From the NCBI RefSeq assembly GCF_026008515.1, contig NZ_BQYM01000002.1, positions 326,056-390,055 on the forward strand: a stretch of 64,000 nt of DNA. The letters run 5' to 3'. Shown one piece after another: positions 11,205 to 20,812 of this stretch (its first letter is position 1; every line of letters starts with the position of its first letter). This stretch comes from Hoyosella levis (lineage in GTDB: Bacteria; Actinomycetota; Actinomycetes; Mycobacteriales; Mycobacteriaceae). The notes below the pieces were generated by a model that worked only from the letters and a program-made list of their open reading frames with translations, searched no databases and had not been told where the DNA came from. A program made the translations under genes and the position numbers.

Positions 11205-12203
11205 ATGGTTAACCCTCCCTCCGGCGAGCAGCATGGCCAGCATCCAGCGCCGCCATCGTTCGCGCGCGGCGAGCTGCGCGACCCCCGGCTCGCCGCGGCG
11301 CTGCGCACCCTGGAGCTCACCGTCAAGCGCAAGCTCGACGGCATCCTCCACGGCGAGCACCTCGGCCTCATCCCGGGCCCTGGCTCCGAGCCCGGCGACG
11401 CGCGCCCCTACGAGCCAGGCGACGATGTGCGCCAGATGGACTGGTCCGTCACCGCCCGCACCACCCATCCGCATGTGCGGCAAACCGTCGCCGACCGTGA
11501 GCTCGAGACATGGATCATCCTCGACCTCTCCGCGAGCCTCGACTTCGGCACCGTGGGCAGTGACAAGCGGGACCTCGCCGTCGCTGCTGCCGCGGCTGTC
11601 ACCTACCTCACCGGCGGGGGAGCGAACCGCATCGGCGCGCTCGTCTCCAATGGCGCGACCACCACGCGCATCCCCGCTCGATCGGGCCTGCACCACCGGC
11701 AGGTCCTACTGCGGCGCATCGCGACCACCCCCCGCGCGCCCTCTGGCACCCGCGGCAGCCTCGATGCCGTCATCGACGCCCTGCGCCGCCCGCCCCGCCG
11801 CCGTGGCCTTGCCGTCGTCATCAGTGATTTCCTTGGCCCCATCGATTGGGAACGATCCCTGCGGGCCGTCTCGCACCGCCATGACTTGCTCGCCATCGAG
11901 GTCATCGACCCCCGTGACCTGTCACTGCCCGATGTCGGGCATGTCGTGCTGCAGGACCCGGAATCGGGCGAGACCCGTGAGATCGTCACCACCCGACGCA
12001 TCCGGCGCGACTTCGCCCTCGCCGCCGAGCAACAACGCGCCGCGGTCGAGACCGCCCTGCGCCGCTGTGGCTGCCCGCGCCTGACCCTGCGCACCGATAG
12101 TGACTGGATCGCCGACATCGTGCGCTTCGTCGCCGCTCGCCGCTACCAGTTCTCCGCGCCCGCCGCCGGTGCCGCCCGTCGCCGGCCTGGAGGTTCACTG
12201 TGA
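11205..12203 (+). CDS. DUF58 domain protein (MoxR partner)
   Basis: Soluble 332-residue protein of the DUF58 family, a degenerate VWA-like fold found with MoxR. The family signature is visible: GEHLGLIPGPGSE, then DARPYEPGDDVRQMDWSVTAR near residue 70 (shown partly as YEPGDDVRQMDW). ILDLSASL resembles a VWA metal site. Start ATG 11205 follows CGAGGAC; it is 22 nt after moxR and its stop overlaps the VWA gene by four bases, so the three are translationally coupled. Corresponds to Rv1480. Molecular role unknown. Confidence 0.9.
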   Translation: MVNPPSGEQHGQHPAPPSFARGELRDPRLAAALRTLELTVKRKLDGILHGEHLGLIPGPGSEPGDARPYEPGDDVRQMDWSVTARTTHPHVRQTVADRELETWIILDLSASLDFGTVGSDKRDLAVAAAAAVTYLTGGGANRIGALVSNGATTTRIPARSGLHHRQVLLRRIATTPRAPSGTRGSLDAVIDALRRPPRRRGLAVVISDFLGPIDWERSLRAVSHRHDLLAIEVIDPRDLSLPDVGHVVLQDPESGETREIVTTRRIRRDFALAAEQQRAAVETALRRCGCPRLTLRTDSDWIADIVRFVAARRYQFSAPAAGAARRRPGGSL

Positions 12204-13180
12204 GCCTCACCGGATTCACCAGCCCCTGGTGGCTGCTCTTCCTGCTGGTCATCGCCGCCCTGGTCGTCGGCTACCTGATCGCGCTGCGCGCCCGCGAGCG
12301 CAACATCATGAAGTTCACCAACCTCGCGCTGCTCAATACCGTCGCGCCCCGGCGGCCCCACGCCGAACGACATATCCCCGCCGTGCTCATGCTCGTCGGT
12401 CTCGCGCTGCTCACCGTCGCGCTGGCCTCGCCGACGAAGGAGCAGCGCGTCCCCCGCGACCGGGCCACCGTGATCCTCGCCATCGATACATCCCTGTCGA
12501 TGGAGGCCACCGATGTCACGCCGTCCAGACTCGTCGCCGCGCAGGAAGCCGCCGTCGATTTCGCCGAGGGCCTGCCCGAGGGGCTCAATCTCGGACTCGT
12601 CAGCTACGCCGGAACGGCGTCGGTGCTCGTCCCGCCCACCACTGACCGAGCACCGGTGACCAGCGCGATCAACCGGCTCGAGCTTTCCGAGCGCACCGCC
12701 ACCGGGGAAGCGATATTCACCTCGCTGCAAGCCATCGAGAGCATCGCTGCGATCATCCCCGGCGAGGACGAGCCACCCCCGGCGCATATCGTGCTGATCT
12801 CCGACGGCAAGCAAACCGTTCCCGCCGACCTTGACGCGCCCCGCGGCGCCTTCACCGCGGCACGGTTGTCCGGGGAGCGCGACATCCCCGTCTCGACCAT
12901 CTCCTTCGGCACCATGATCGGATCTGTCGTCATCGAGGACCAGGTCATCCCCGTGCCCGTGGACGAGGCATCGATGCGCGACATCGCCGCGATCAGTGGG
13001 GGCGAGTTCTACGCCGCGGCGTCGCAGGAGGAGCTGGCCGCGGTCTACGAGACGCTTGAATCCCAGATCGGCTACGAGATCCGGCGCGGTGACGCCAGCC
13101 AGCCCTGGTTGATCCTCGGCACCATCTTCATCGCCATCGCCGGTGGCATCGCGCTCGTCGTCAGTCGCCGCATCCCCTGA
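12200..13180 (+). CDS. VWA-domain membrane protein (Rv1481/BatA-like)
   Basis: 326-residue membrane protein. Two N-terminal transmembrane segments (about 8-28 and 60-77), a von Willebrand A domain (about 90-290) whose metal site DxSxS is DTSLS with a later LISDG motif, and a final transmembrane helix (about 303-321). The soluble VWA domain would face the cytoplasm or wall depending on topology and serve as the MoxR client. GTG 12200 overlaps the DUF58 stop as GTGA. It is the last gene of the NlpC/P60-MoxR-DUF58-VWA run. Converges on the next gene. Confidence 0.9.
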   Translation: MSLTGFTSPWWLLFLLVIAALVVGYLIALRARERNIMKFTNLALLNTVAPRRPHAERHIPAVLMLVGLALLTVALASPTKEQRVPRDRATVILAIDTSLSMEATDVTPSRLVAAQEAAVDFAEGLPEGLNLGLVSYAGTASVLVPPTTDRAPVTSAINRLELSERTATGEAIFTSLQAIESIAAIIPGEDEPPPAHIVLISDGKQTVPADLDAPRGAFTAARLSGERDIPVSTISFGTMIGSVVIEDQVIPVPVDEASMRDIAAISGGEFYAAASQEELAAVYETLESQIGYEIRRGDASQPWLILGTIFIAIAGGIALVVSRRIP

Positions 13181-13219
13181 GCCCTAGGCGGCACGGGCCG
13201 GCGGAGGCCGGGACCAGTG

Positions 13220-15058
<1,839 letters not shown>

Positions 15059-15122
15059 GCCAGCCCGACCGCACGGGCTCCCCGGCCCGGCAACCATTCT
15101 TTATCCCTACCTGGAGGTACAC

Positions 15123-15914
15123 ATGAGCGGTCTGCTCGCAGGCAAGCGCCTACTCATCACCGGTGTGATCACCGATTCTTCGATCGCGTTCCACGTCGCG
15201 AAGGCGGCGCAGGAGCAGGGCGCGGAGGTGATCCTGACCGGGTTCGCGCGGATGCGGCTGATCGAGCGCATCGCGCAGCGCTTGCCCAAGCCCGCGCCGG
15301 TCATCGAGCTCGATGTGCAGAACGAGGAGCATCTCGCGACGCTGGCCGACCGCGTGCGCGAGCATGTCGACGGCCTCGACGGCGTGGTGCATTCCATCGG
15401 TTTCGCGCCCCCGTCCTGCCTGGGCAGCCCCTTCCTCGATGCCCCGTGGAAGGACGTCGCCGTCGCCACGGAGGTATCCGCCTACTCCTACGCATCGCTC
15501 GCGAAGGCCGTGCAGCCGCTCATGTCGCCCGGAGGCTCCATCGTGGGCATGGACTTCGACCCGCGCAACGCGATGCCGTTCTACAACTGGATGGGCGTGG
15601 CCAAGGCGGCGCTCGAATCGATCAACCGCTACGTCGCGCGCGAGCTCGGTCCCCAGGGCATCCGCTCCAACCTCGTGGCGGCAGGCCCGGTCCGCACGCT
15701 CGCCGCGAAGGCCATCGCCGGCACCGCCACGGGAGTGGGGGAGGAGATCCGGCAGATCAACGAGAAGTGGGACGAGCGCGCCCCTCTCGGCTGGGATGCC
15801 GACGACCCCACCCCTGTCGCGCAGACCGTGTGCGCAGTGCTGTCGGACTGGCTGCCCAAGACCACCGGCACCGTGATCTACGTCGATGGTGGCGCGAGCA
15901 CCCAGGCTTTCTGA
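15123..15914 (+). CDS. inhA: NADH-dependent enoyl-ACP reductase InhA
   Basis: FAS-II enoyl reductase, 263 residues, last step of each elongation round for mycolic acid precursors and the target of isoniazid-NAD. Divergent [18 protein letters not shown] (cofactor loop, Ile and Ser94-equivalent in VHSIGF conserved), MDFDP with Phe149 equivalent, and the active site YNWMGVAK (Tyr158/Lys165 equivalents). The loop after VHSIGF ([10 protein letters not shown]) is one residue shorter than in M. tuberculosis. GGAGGT precedes ATG 15123. hemH follows after 11 bases. Presence of this enzyme argues for mycolic acid synthesis. Confidence 0.96.
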   Translation: MSGLLAGKRLLITGVITDSSIAFHVAKAAQEQGAEVILTGFARMRLIERIAQRLPKPAPVIELDVQNEEHLATLADRVREHVDGLDGVVHSIGFAPPSCLGSPFLDAPWKDVAVATEVSAYSYASLAKAVQPLMSPGGSIVGMDFDPRNAMPFYNWMGVAKAALESINRYVARELGPQGIRSNLVAAGPVRTLAAKAIAGTATGVGEEIRQINEKWDERAPLGWDADDPTPVAQTVCAVLSDWLPKTTGTVIYVDGGASTQAF

Positions 15915-15925
15915 TACTGGTGGGC

Positions 15926-17014
15926 ATGGATGAATCCTCCGCGGGGCCCTTCGATGCCTTGCTCTACCTCTCCTTCGGCGGGCCCGAGAAGCCTGCGGAC
16001 GTGCGACCGTTCCTCGAGAACGTGACCCGCGGCCGCAACGTGCCCCCGGAGCGCCTCGACGAGGTGGAGCAGCACTACCTGCACTTCGGGGGCATCTCGC
16101 CGATCAACGCGCTCAACCGCGACATCATCGCCAGGGTGGAGCGCGAGCTCAAGCGGCGCGGCCACGATCTGCCGGTGTACTTCGGCAACCGCAACTGGCA
16201 CCCCATGGCCGAGGACGCCGTGGCCCGCATGGTCGAGGACGGGGTGCGGCGGGCGCTGGTCTTCCCAACCTCGGCATGGGGCGGCTACTCCGGCTGCCGG
16301 CAGTACCACGAGGACATCGCACGAGCCCTCGCCGCCGCTGGCCCCGGGATCGAACTGGTCAAGCTGCGGCACTACTACGACCACCCCCTGCTCGTCGACG
16401 CGTTCGCCGATGCCATCCGCGCCGCCCGCGACGAGCTGCCCGCCGGGCTGGGGGAGACGGCTCGGCTGGTGTTCACCGCACACTCGGTGCCCGAGAGCGC
16501 CGACGCTGCCGCGGGCCTGCCAGAAGAAGGTGGACACCTCTACAGCCGGCAGGTCCACGAGGCTGCCGCGCTATGCGCCGGGGCGGTTGGCCGCAACGAG
16601 TTCGACGTGGTGTGGCAATCCCGGTCAGGGCCCGCCCGCATCCCCTGGCTCGAGCCCGACATCTGCGACCACATCGAGGCACTCGCCAAGGCCGGCGAGA
16701 CCGCCGTCATCGTCTGCCCCGTCGGGTTCGTCTCCGACCACCTCGAGGTCGTGTGGGACCTCGACACCGAGGCCCGCGAGACCGCCGACAAGCTTGGCAT
16801 CGCCCTCGCCCGCGCCGCCACACCCGGCACCGACGAGCGATTCACCACCATGATCGCCGACCTCATCGACGAGGCGCTGAGCGGTCGAGCGCCAACCCGC
16901 TGCGGCGGCGCCCCCCTGCGCGGCTCCAGCACCAACGGCGCACCCTGCGCGGTGGGCTGCTGCGAGATGCCTGCGCGGCCGGTGCGGGGCTCTGGCTCTG
17001 GCTCTGGCGGGTAG
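15926..17014 (+). CDS. hemH: Coproporphyrin III ferrochelatase
   Basis: Inserts iron into coproporphyrin III in the actinobacterial haem route (family also named CpfC). 362 residues: [10 protein letters not shown] at the N-terminus, GNRNWHP, the metal-site region [24 protein letters not shown] containing the conserved His, and QSRSGP. A C-terminal Cys cluster (TRCGG and CAVGCC) matches the extra cysteines that bind a [2Fe-2S] cluster in mycobacterial ferrochelatase. It is 11 bases downstream of inhA. The last 15 residues (Gly/Ser repeats) look like an unstructured extension and are less certain. Confidence 0.94.
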   Translation: MDESSAGPFDALLYLSFGGPEKPADVRPFLENVTRGRNVPPERLDEVEQHYLHFGGISPINALNRDIIARVERELKRRGHDLPVYFGNRNWHPMAEDAVARMVEDGVRRALVFPTSAWGGYSGCRQYHEDIARALAAAGPGIELVKLRHYYDHPLLVDAFADAIRAARDELPAGLGETARLVFTAHSVPESADAAAGLPEEGGHLYSRQVHEAAALCAGAVGRNEFDVVWQSRSGPARIPWLEPDICDHIEALAKAGETAVIVCPVGFVSDHLEVVWDLDTEARETADKLGIALARAATPGTDERFTTMIADLIDEALSGRAPTRCGGAPLRGSSTNGAPCAVGCCEMPARPVRGSGSGSGG

Positions 17015-17065
17015 GACTGCGCTCCGGCTCAGTGCCGCCCTCTTTGCCGCCCCGCCCCGCCGGTT

Positions 17066-17117
17066 GTGTGCACGTTTGCACCCTCCCGAGCGCGGAATGG
17101 GGTGCAAAACTGCACAC
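17066..17117. terminator. Hairpin between convergent hemH and Rv1486c-like gene
   Basis: GTGTGCACGTTTGCACC (17066-17082) pairs with GGTGCAAAACTGCACAC (17101-17117), 17-bp arms with two mismatches around an 18-base loop. It lies 52 bases after the hemH stop and can serve both convergent genes. The arm sequence, itself nearly palindromic (TGCACGTTTGCA), is unusual for a plain terminator. Confidence 0.65.
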
Positions 17118-17118
17118 T

Positions 17119-17215
17119 TCCGGCGGTGGGGCGGCGGTGTGGCCCACGGAACCTACCCCGGCGGTGGGGCCCACGGAACCTACCCCGGCGGTGGGGCCCA
17201 CGGAACCTACCCCCG
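17119..17215. repeat. 27-bp tandem repeat running into a gene end
   Basis: The unit starting CCCACGGAACCTACCCC is repeated at 17143, 17170 and 17197 (the third copy diverges after 17 bases), with a partial GGCGGTGGGG copy upstream at 17121. The stop codon of the Rv1486c-like gene (17207-17209) lies inside the third copy, so the repeat has shaped the last codons of that protein. Confidence 0.85.
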
Positions 17216-18013
17216 CGGCGGTGCCACGCACGCGGTGAATGCCGCGATCCGGGCCTGTCGCACAGTATCGAGGAGGGGGCGCAGCACCTCGTCGCGGTGC
17301 GAGATGCCCGTCGCCGAAAGTGATTGCAGGGCGCCATGCTCGCCGGCGACGCGAAGGATCGCATCGACCTCGTTGGCGGTATCGAGCACTCGGGCCGCGC
17401 GCGGGGGGATGGCATCCGGGAAGCGGTGCATGGTCAGGTCCGCTAGCGCCTCGACGATGAGCGGGCGGACCTCCCGTGGCCCGGCGAGATCGGTGAACTG
17501 CAAGGTGGCCAGCGCCGCCGCTGCGTCACGAGTGGCCTGGCGCAGCAAGTACTCGGCCTCGCCGAGAGGCATCGCGTCCGCGTGGGGCAACCCGGCGGCA
17601 AGGGGATAGACCGTCCACGTGAGGGCCTCGTCCCCGGCCTCGGCAGGCACTAGCCCGAACGCGCCGCCCGCCGAGTCGATGAGGACGGCCTCCCCGGCTT
17701 CAAGCGCGGCAGCCGCGAGGTCTCCACCAGCGGGGATGCCTCGAACATCGCCAGGAACCGGCAGCGCCACGGTGAAGCGCCCGCCAACGGTGCGCATCAT
17801 TCGCAAGAGATGCACCACCGAGCCATCGGACTCGTCGAACCACTTCTCGGCGACGGGAGCCCCCGGAATCCGCTCGCCCGCGACGAGCTCGCCAGCGGTG
17901 ACGAAATGCAGCGGTGCCCACAGGTGCAGCGCATCCACGACATCATCGGGCGCGGCGCTACCGGCGAGCCAGTGCGACGCCCAGACGGCGAGTGAAGCGC
18001 TGGGGGAGGACAT
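17207..18013 (-). CDS. Conserved hypothetical protein (Rv1486c-like)
   Basis: 268 residues, no signal peptide or membrane segment. No catalytic motif is recognised; the middle contains Gly/Ala/Leu-rich stretches (FTVALPVPGDVRG, EAVLIDSAGGAFGLV) suggestive of a beta-rich domain and the C-terminal half is helical. Position next to hemH and nfeD corresponds to Rv1486c. The start ATG 18013 follows a TATGCT box at 8 nt, in a back-to-back arrangement with the DUF3097 gene. An upstream extension to 18109 is open but would overlap that gene. Its 3' end is formed by a tandem repeat. Confidence 0.7.
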   Translation of the reverse strand: MSSPSASLAVWASHWLAGSAAPDDVVDALHLWAPLHFVTAGELVAGERIPGAPVAEKWFDESDGSVVHLLRMMRTVGGRFTVALPVPGDVRGIPAGGDLAAAALEAGEAVLIDSAGGAFGLVPAEAGDEALTWTVYPLAAGLPHADAMPLGEAEYLLRQATRDAAAALATLQFTDLAGPREVRPLIVEALADLTMHRFPDAIPPRAARVLDTANEVDAILRVAGEHGALQSLSATGISHRDEVLRPLLDTVRQARIAAFTACVAPPRG

Positions 18014-18021
18014 GACAAACC

Positions 18022-18027
18022 AGCATA
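18022..18027 (-). promoter_or_regulatory. Leaderless -10 box of the Rv1486c-like gene
   Basis: TATGCT (minus strand) ends 8 nt before ATG 18013. Confidence 0.5.
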
Positions 18028-18066
18028 GTTCGGCGTGGCAGCCTCCACCATTTCCCGCCAGGCCGC

Positions 18067-18072
18067 TACCGT
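18067..18072 (+). promoter_or_regulatory. Leaderless -10 box of the DUF3097 gene
   Basis: TACCGT ends 8 nt before GTG 18081. With the opposing box at 18022-18027 it makes two back-to-back promoters within about 50 bases. Confidence 0.5.
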
Positions 18073-18080
18073 GTGGCCTC

Positions 18081-18908
18081 GTGGTGGACAACAGATACGC
18101 GGGAGACATCCTGGGCGGCCACGCGCGCCGGAAGAAGCCTGATTACCCCACGATGCCTGCCGAGAAGGGCTTGGTCGTCGAGGATCCGGTAACGGGATAC
18201 TGCGGCGCCATCGTCGCGCTCGAGCGCACTTACGATGGTGACTTCGTGCGTCTCGAGGATGCGGCCCGCTGCACGCGGCTGTTCCGGATGCGCGAGGGCG
18301 GGTTCCTGTTCGAGGGTCGGCGCGTCACCCTCACGCGGCCCGTCGCGACGAGTCCAGCGGGGCCGCGCCGCACAGCTTCGGGTTCGGTGCGGGTGGAGAA
18401 TGCCCGGGCCCGGACGGCGCGAGCGAGCCGGATCTGGGTCGAGGGCGTGCACGACGCCGAGCTCGTCGAGAAGGTCTGGGGCCACGATCTGCGCATCGAG
18501 GGTGTCGTCGTCGAGCCGCTGAGCGGCCTGGACAACCTTGGTGAGAGGCTCGCGGAGTTCGGACCCGGCCCGGAACGCAAGGTCGGTGTGCTCGTCGACC
18601 ATCTGGTGTCCGGGTCGAAGGAAGCTCGGCTGACCCAGAACCTCGGACCGCACGTCATGGTCACTGGGCATCCTTTCGTCGATATCTGGCAAGCGGTGCG
18701 GCCGCGCGCGGTCGGCATCAAGGAATGGCCGGTGATCCCGATGGGGCAGGACTGGAAGACCGGGATCTGCGACTCCCTTGGCTGGGGGACGCCGCAGGAC
18801 GGCTGGATCCACGTGCGTTCCTCGGTCAGCTCGTTCCGTGATCTGGAGTCCGATCTGATCGGGGCCGTCGAGCGGCTCGTCGACTTCGTCACCGATACCG
18901 GCGACTAG
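18081..18908 (+). CDS. DUF3097 family protein
   Basis: 275-residue soluble protein of a family restricted to actinobacteria. The N-terminus carries RRKKPDYP and an SH3-like strand-rich region; the middle has SRIWVEGVHDAELVEKVWG followed by GVVVEPLSGLDNL, reminiscent of the EG...D pattern of TOPRIM domains, and later KVGVLVDHLVSGSKE. That likeness is my inference. Two GTG codons (18081, 18084) could start it; 18081 fits the promoter spacing. Biological role unknown. Conserved Trp/Gly-rich C-terminal region (GWGTPQDGW). Confidence 0.75.
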   Translation: MVDNRYAGDILGGHARRKKPDYPTMPAEKGLVVEDPVTGYCGAIVALERTYDGDFVRLEDAARCTRLFRMREGGFLFEGRRVTLTRPVATSPAGPRRTASGSVRVENARARTARASRIWVEGVHDAELVEKVWGHDLRIEGVVVEPLSGLDNLGERLAEFGPGPERKVGVLVDHLVSGSKEARLTQNLGPHVMVTGHPFVDIWQAVRPRAVGIKEWPVIPMGQDWKTGICDSLGWGTPQDGWIHVRSSVSSFRDLESDLIGAVERLVDFVTDTGD

Positions 18909-18979
18909 GCTGCCACTCGCGTGTCCTCCACCCGCCCATGTGGCTCCTCCGGTTGCCGGATTGGCCACGCACCACTTAG

Positions 18980-19420
18980 ATGGACAGTGTGACCGCACTA
19001 CTCTGGTTCATCGGTGCTGCGCTCCTTGCGCTCGCCGAGCTTGTCGTTGGCGAGTTCTTCCTGCTCATGCTGGCGGGTGGCGCCCTGGCCACCGCTGGGT
19101 TCAGCGCTGTCACGGATTTCCCGCTGTGGGTCGATGCCGCGGTGTTCCTGGGCAGCTCGGTCGCCTTGCTTGGCGTCGTCCGCCCGGTCCTGATGCGCAA
19201 GCTGCATTCAGAGCCCTCGGTCGAGGGCACCGTGGCCGAGCTCGAGGGCCGCTCGGCGACCGTCACGCAGGAGATCACGGCTACCAGCGGCCAAGTACGG
19301 CTGTCCGGTGACCTGTGGACCGCGCGCCCGCTGGACCCGACGGAGTCCTATCCGCCCGGCACGCAAGTACACGTCGCCCAGATAACGGGCTCCACCGCCA
19401 TCGTTTGGAGGCAACTCTGA
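18980..19420 (+). CDS. NfeD-like membrane protein (Rv1487)
   Basis: 146 residues: two or three transmembrane helices (about 6-23, 27-46 and 51-70) followed by a C-terminal OB-fold domain (GRSATVTQEITATSGQV...VHVAQITGSTAIV), the layout of NfeD-type proteins. NfeD proteins pair with SPFH/stomatin proteins in membrane microdomains. The stop codon overlaps the start of the SPFH gene (TGATG), so both are made together. Corresponds to Rv1487. The ribosome site ahead of ATG 18980 is weak. Confidence 0.88.
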   Translation: MDSVTALLWFIGAALLALAELVVGEFFLLMLAGGALATAGFSAVTDFPLWVDAAVFLGSSVALLGVVRPVLMRKLHSEPSVEGTVAELEGRSATVTQEITATSGQVRLSGDLWTARPLDPTESYPPGTQVHVAQITGSTAIVWRQL

Positions 19421-20580
19421 TGGAAGCCACTCTTCTTGCTGTAGTCCTTGTCCTCGTTCTGTTCGCGGTGGTGTTGCTAGCAAAGTCGGTGGCGCTGATC
19501 CCCCAGGCCGAGGCGGCCGTCGTCGAGCGCTTCGGCAAGTACACGCGCACGATCTCCGGGCTGAACTTCCTGATCCCGTTCGCGGACCGGATCCGAGCAC
19601 GGGTTGATACACGCGAGCAGGTGGTGTCCTTCCCGCCGCAGTCAGCGATCACCAAGGACAACCTGCGGTTGATGATCGATACGGTCGTGTACTTCCGGGT
19701 CACCGATCCGTCCGCTGCTGTGTATGGCATCAACAACTACATCGGCGGCGTGGAGCAACTCACCACCACGACGCTGCGCAACGTCGTCGGCGGCATGACG
19801 CTGGAGGAGACGCTCACCTCCCGTGATGTCATCAACCAGCAGCTCAGTGGCGCTCTCGACGAGAAGACGTCCGGCTGGGGCCTGAAGGTCGGCGGCGTGG
19901 AACTGCGGTCGATCGATCCGCCACCCTCCGTGCAGGAGTCGATGGAGAAGCAGATGAAGGCGGATCGCGAGAAGCGCGCGACGATCCTCACTGCCGAGGG
20001 GCACCGGGAATCGGCGATCCGCACCGCCGAGGGCGACAAGCAGGCGCGGATCCTCCAGGCGGAGGGCTCGAAGCAAGCCTCGATCCTCGACGCCGAGGGC
20101 GAGCGGCAATCCATGATCCTGCGCGCCCAGGGCGATCGTGCCGCCGCGTACCTGCGGGCGCAGGGCGAGGCGAAGGCCATCGAGAAGACGTTCGCGGCGA
20201 TCAAGAAGGCTCGCCCCACCCCGGAGCTGCTGGCGTTCCGCTACCTGCAGACGCTGCCGGAGATGGCCAAGGGAGACGCCAACAAGGTGTGGGTCGTGCC
20301 GAGCGACTACAACGCCACGCTGCAGTCCTTCGCGAAGCAGCTGGGTGTGCCCGGCAAGGATGGGGTGTTCCGGTTCGAGCCGAGCCCCGTGGAGGAGAAC
20401 CTGCCGCAGCCCGAGGAAGATGCCGAGGGCATCGAGGACTGGTTCGACATCACCACCGATCCAACGATCACCGCTGCGGTACGGGCCGCCGAGGCCGAGG
20501 CGCAGAAGCCCGTCTCCGCGGGCTTGACCGAGCTCAGCGGTGGGATCGCCGGGGCGCCGCCCGTGCCGCCGAAGGAGTAG
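19420..20580 (+). CDS. SPFH/stomatin-like protein (Rv1488, QmcA-like)
   Basis: 386-residue flotillin/stomatin-type scaffold anchored by one N-terminal membrane segment (about 4-22). The SPFH domain follows (IPQAEAAVVERFGKYTRT, LMIDTVVYFRVTDP), then a long helical part with an 11-residue repeat built on AEG (AEGHRES, AEGDKQA, AEGSKQA, AEGERQS), a coiled coil for oligomer formation, and a flexible C-terminus ending PPVPPKE. Such proteins form large rings in the membrane and influence protease or lipid organisation. Translationally coupled to NfeD. Confidence 0.93.
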   Translation: MEATLLAVVLVLVLFAVVLLAKSVALIPQAEAAVVERFGKYTRTISGLNFLIPFADRIRARVDTREQVVSFPPQSAITKDNLRLMIDTVVYFRVTDPSAAVYGINNYIGGVEQLTTTTLRNVVGGMTLEETLTSRDVINQQLSGALDEKTSGWGLKVGGVELRSIDPPPSVQESMEKQMKADREKRATILTAEGHRESAIRTAEGDKQARILQAEGSKQASILDAEGERQSMILRAQGDRAAAYLRAQGEAKAIEKTFAAIKKARPTPELLAFRYLQTLPEMAKGDANKVWVVPSDYNATLQSFAKQLGVPGKDGVFRFEPSPVEENLPQPEEDAEGIEDWFDITTDPTITAAVRAAEAEAQKPVSAGLTELSGGIAGAPPVPPKE

Positions 20581-20604
20581 CTGGGGGCACGTTTCCTGGC
20601 GAAT

Positions 20605-20646
20605 CGAGCCAGCTGGACGCATCCGCTGAGGATGCCCAGCTGGCTC
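20605..20646. terminator. Strong hairpin after the NfeD-SPFH operon
   Basis: CGAGCCAGCTGG (20605-20616) pairs perfectly with CCAGCTGGCTCG (20635-20646), and inside it GCATCC pairs with GGATGC, giving a stem of about 18 bp with a 5-base loop. No U-tract. Confidence 0.75.
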
Positions 20647-20740
20647 GGCGCTTTCCGCACCCGAGAATCTGCGGGCAGATGTCACGCGACACGCCGCGAC
20701 ACGAGCGCCCCTGCGTGACATTGACCAGCAGATCTTGATT

Positions 20741-20809
20741 CGAGGCCAACCAGCCAACCGAGACCAACCAGCCAACCGAGGCCAACCGAGACCAACCAGC
20801 CAGCCGAGG
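20741..20809. repeat. 18-bp tandem repeat in a convergent gap
   Basis: CGAGRCCAACCAGCCAAC occurs at 20741 and 20759, a shortened 10-bp unit at 20777, and a third unit at 20787, followed by CGAGG. The block ends only four bases before the stop codon of the monooxygenase gene. The remainder of 20647-20740 has nothing recognisable. Confidence 0.85.
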
Positions 20810-20812
20810 CTC

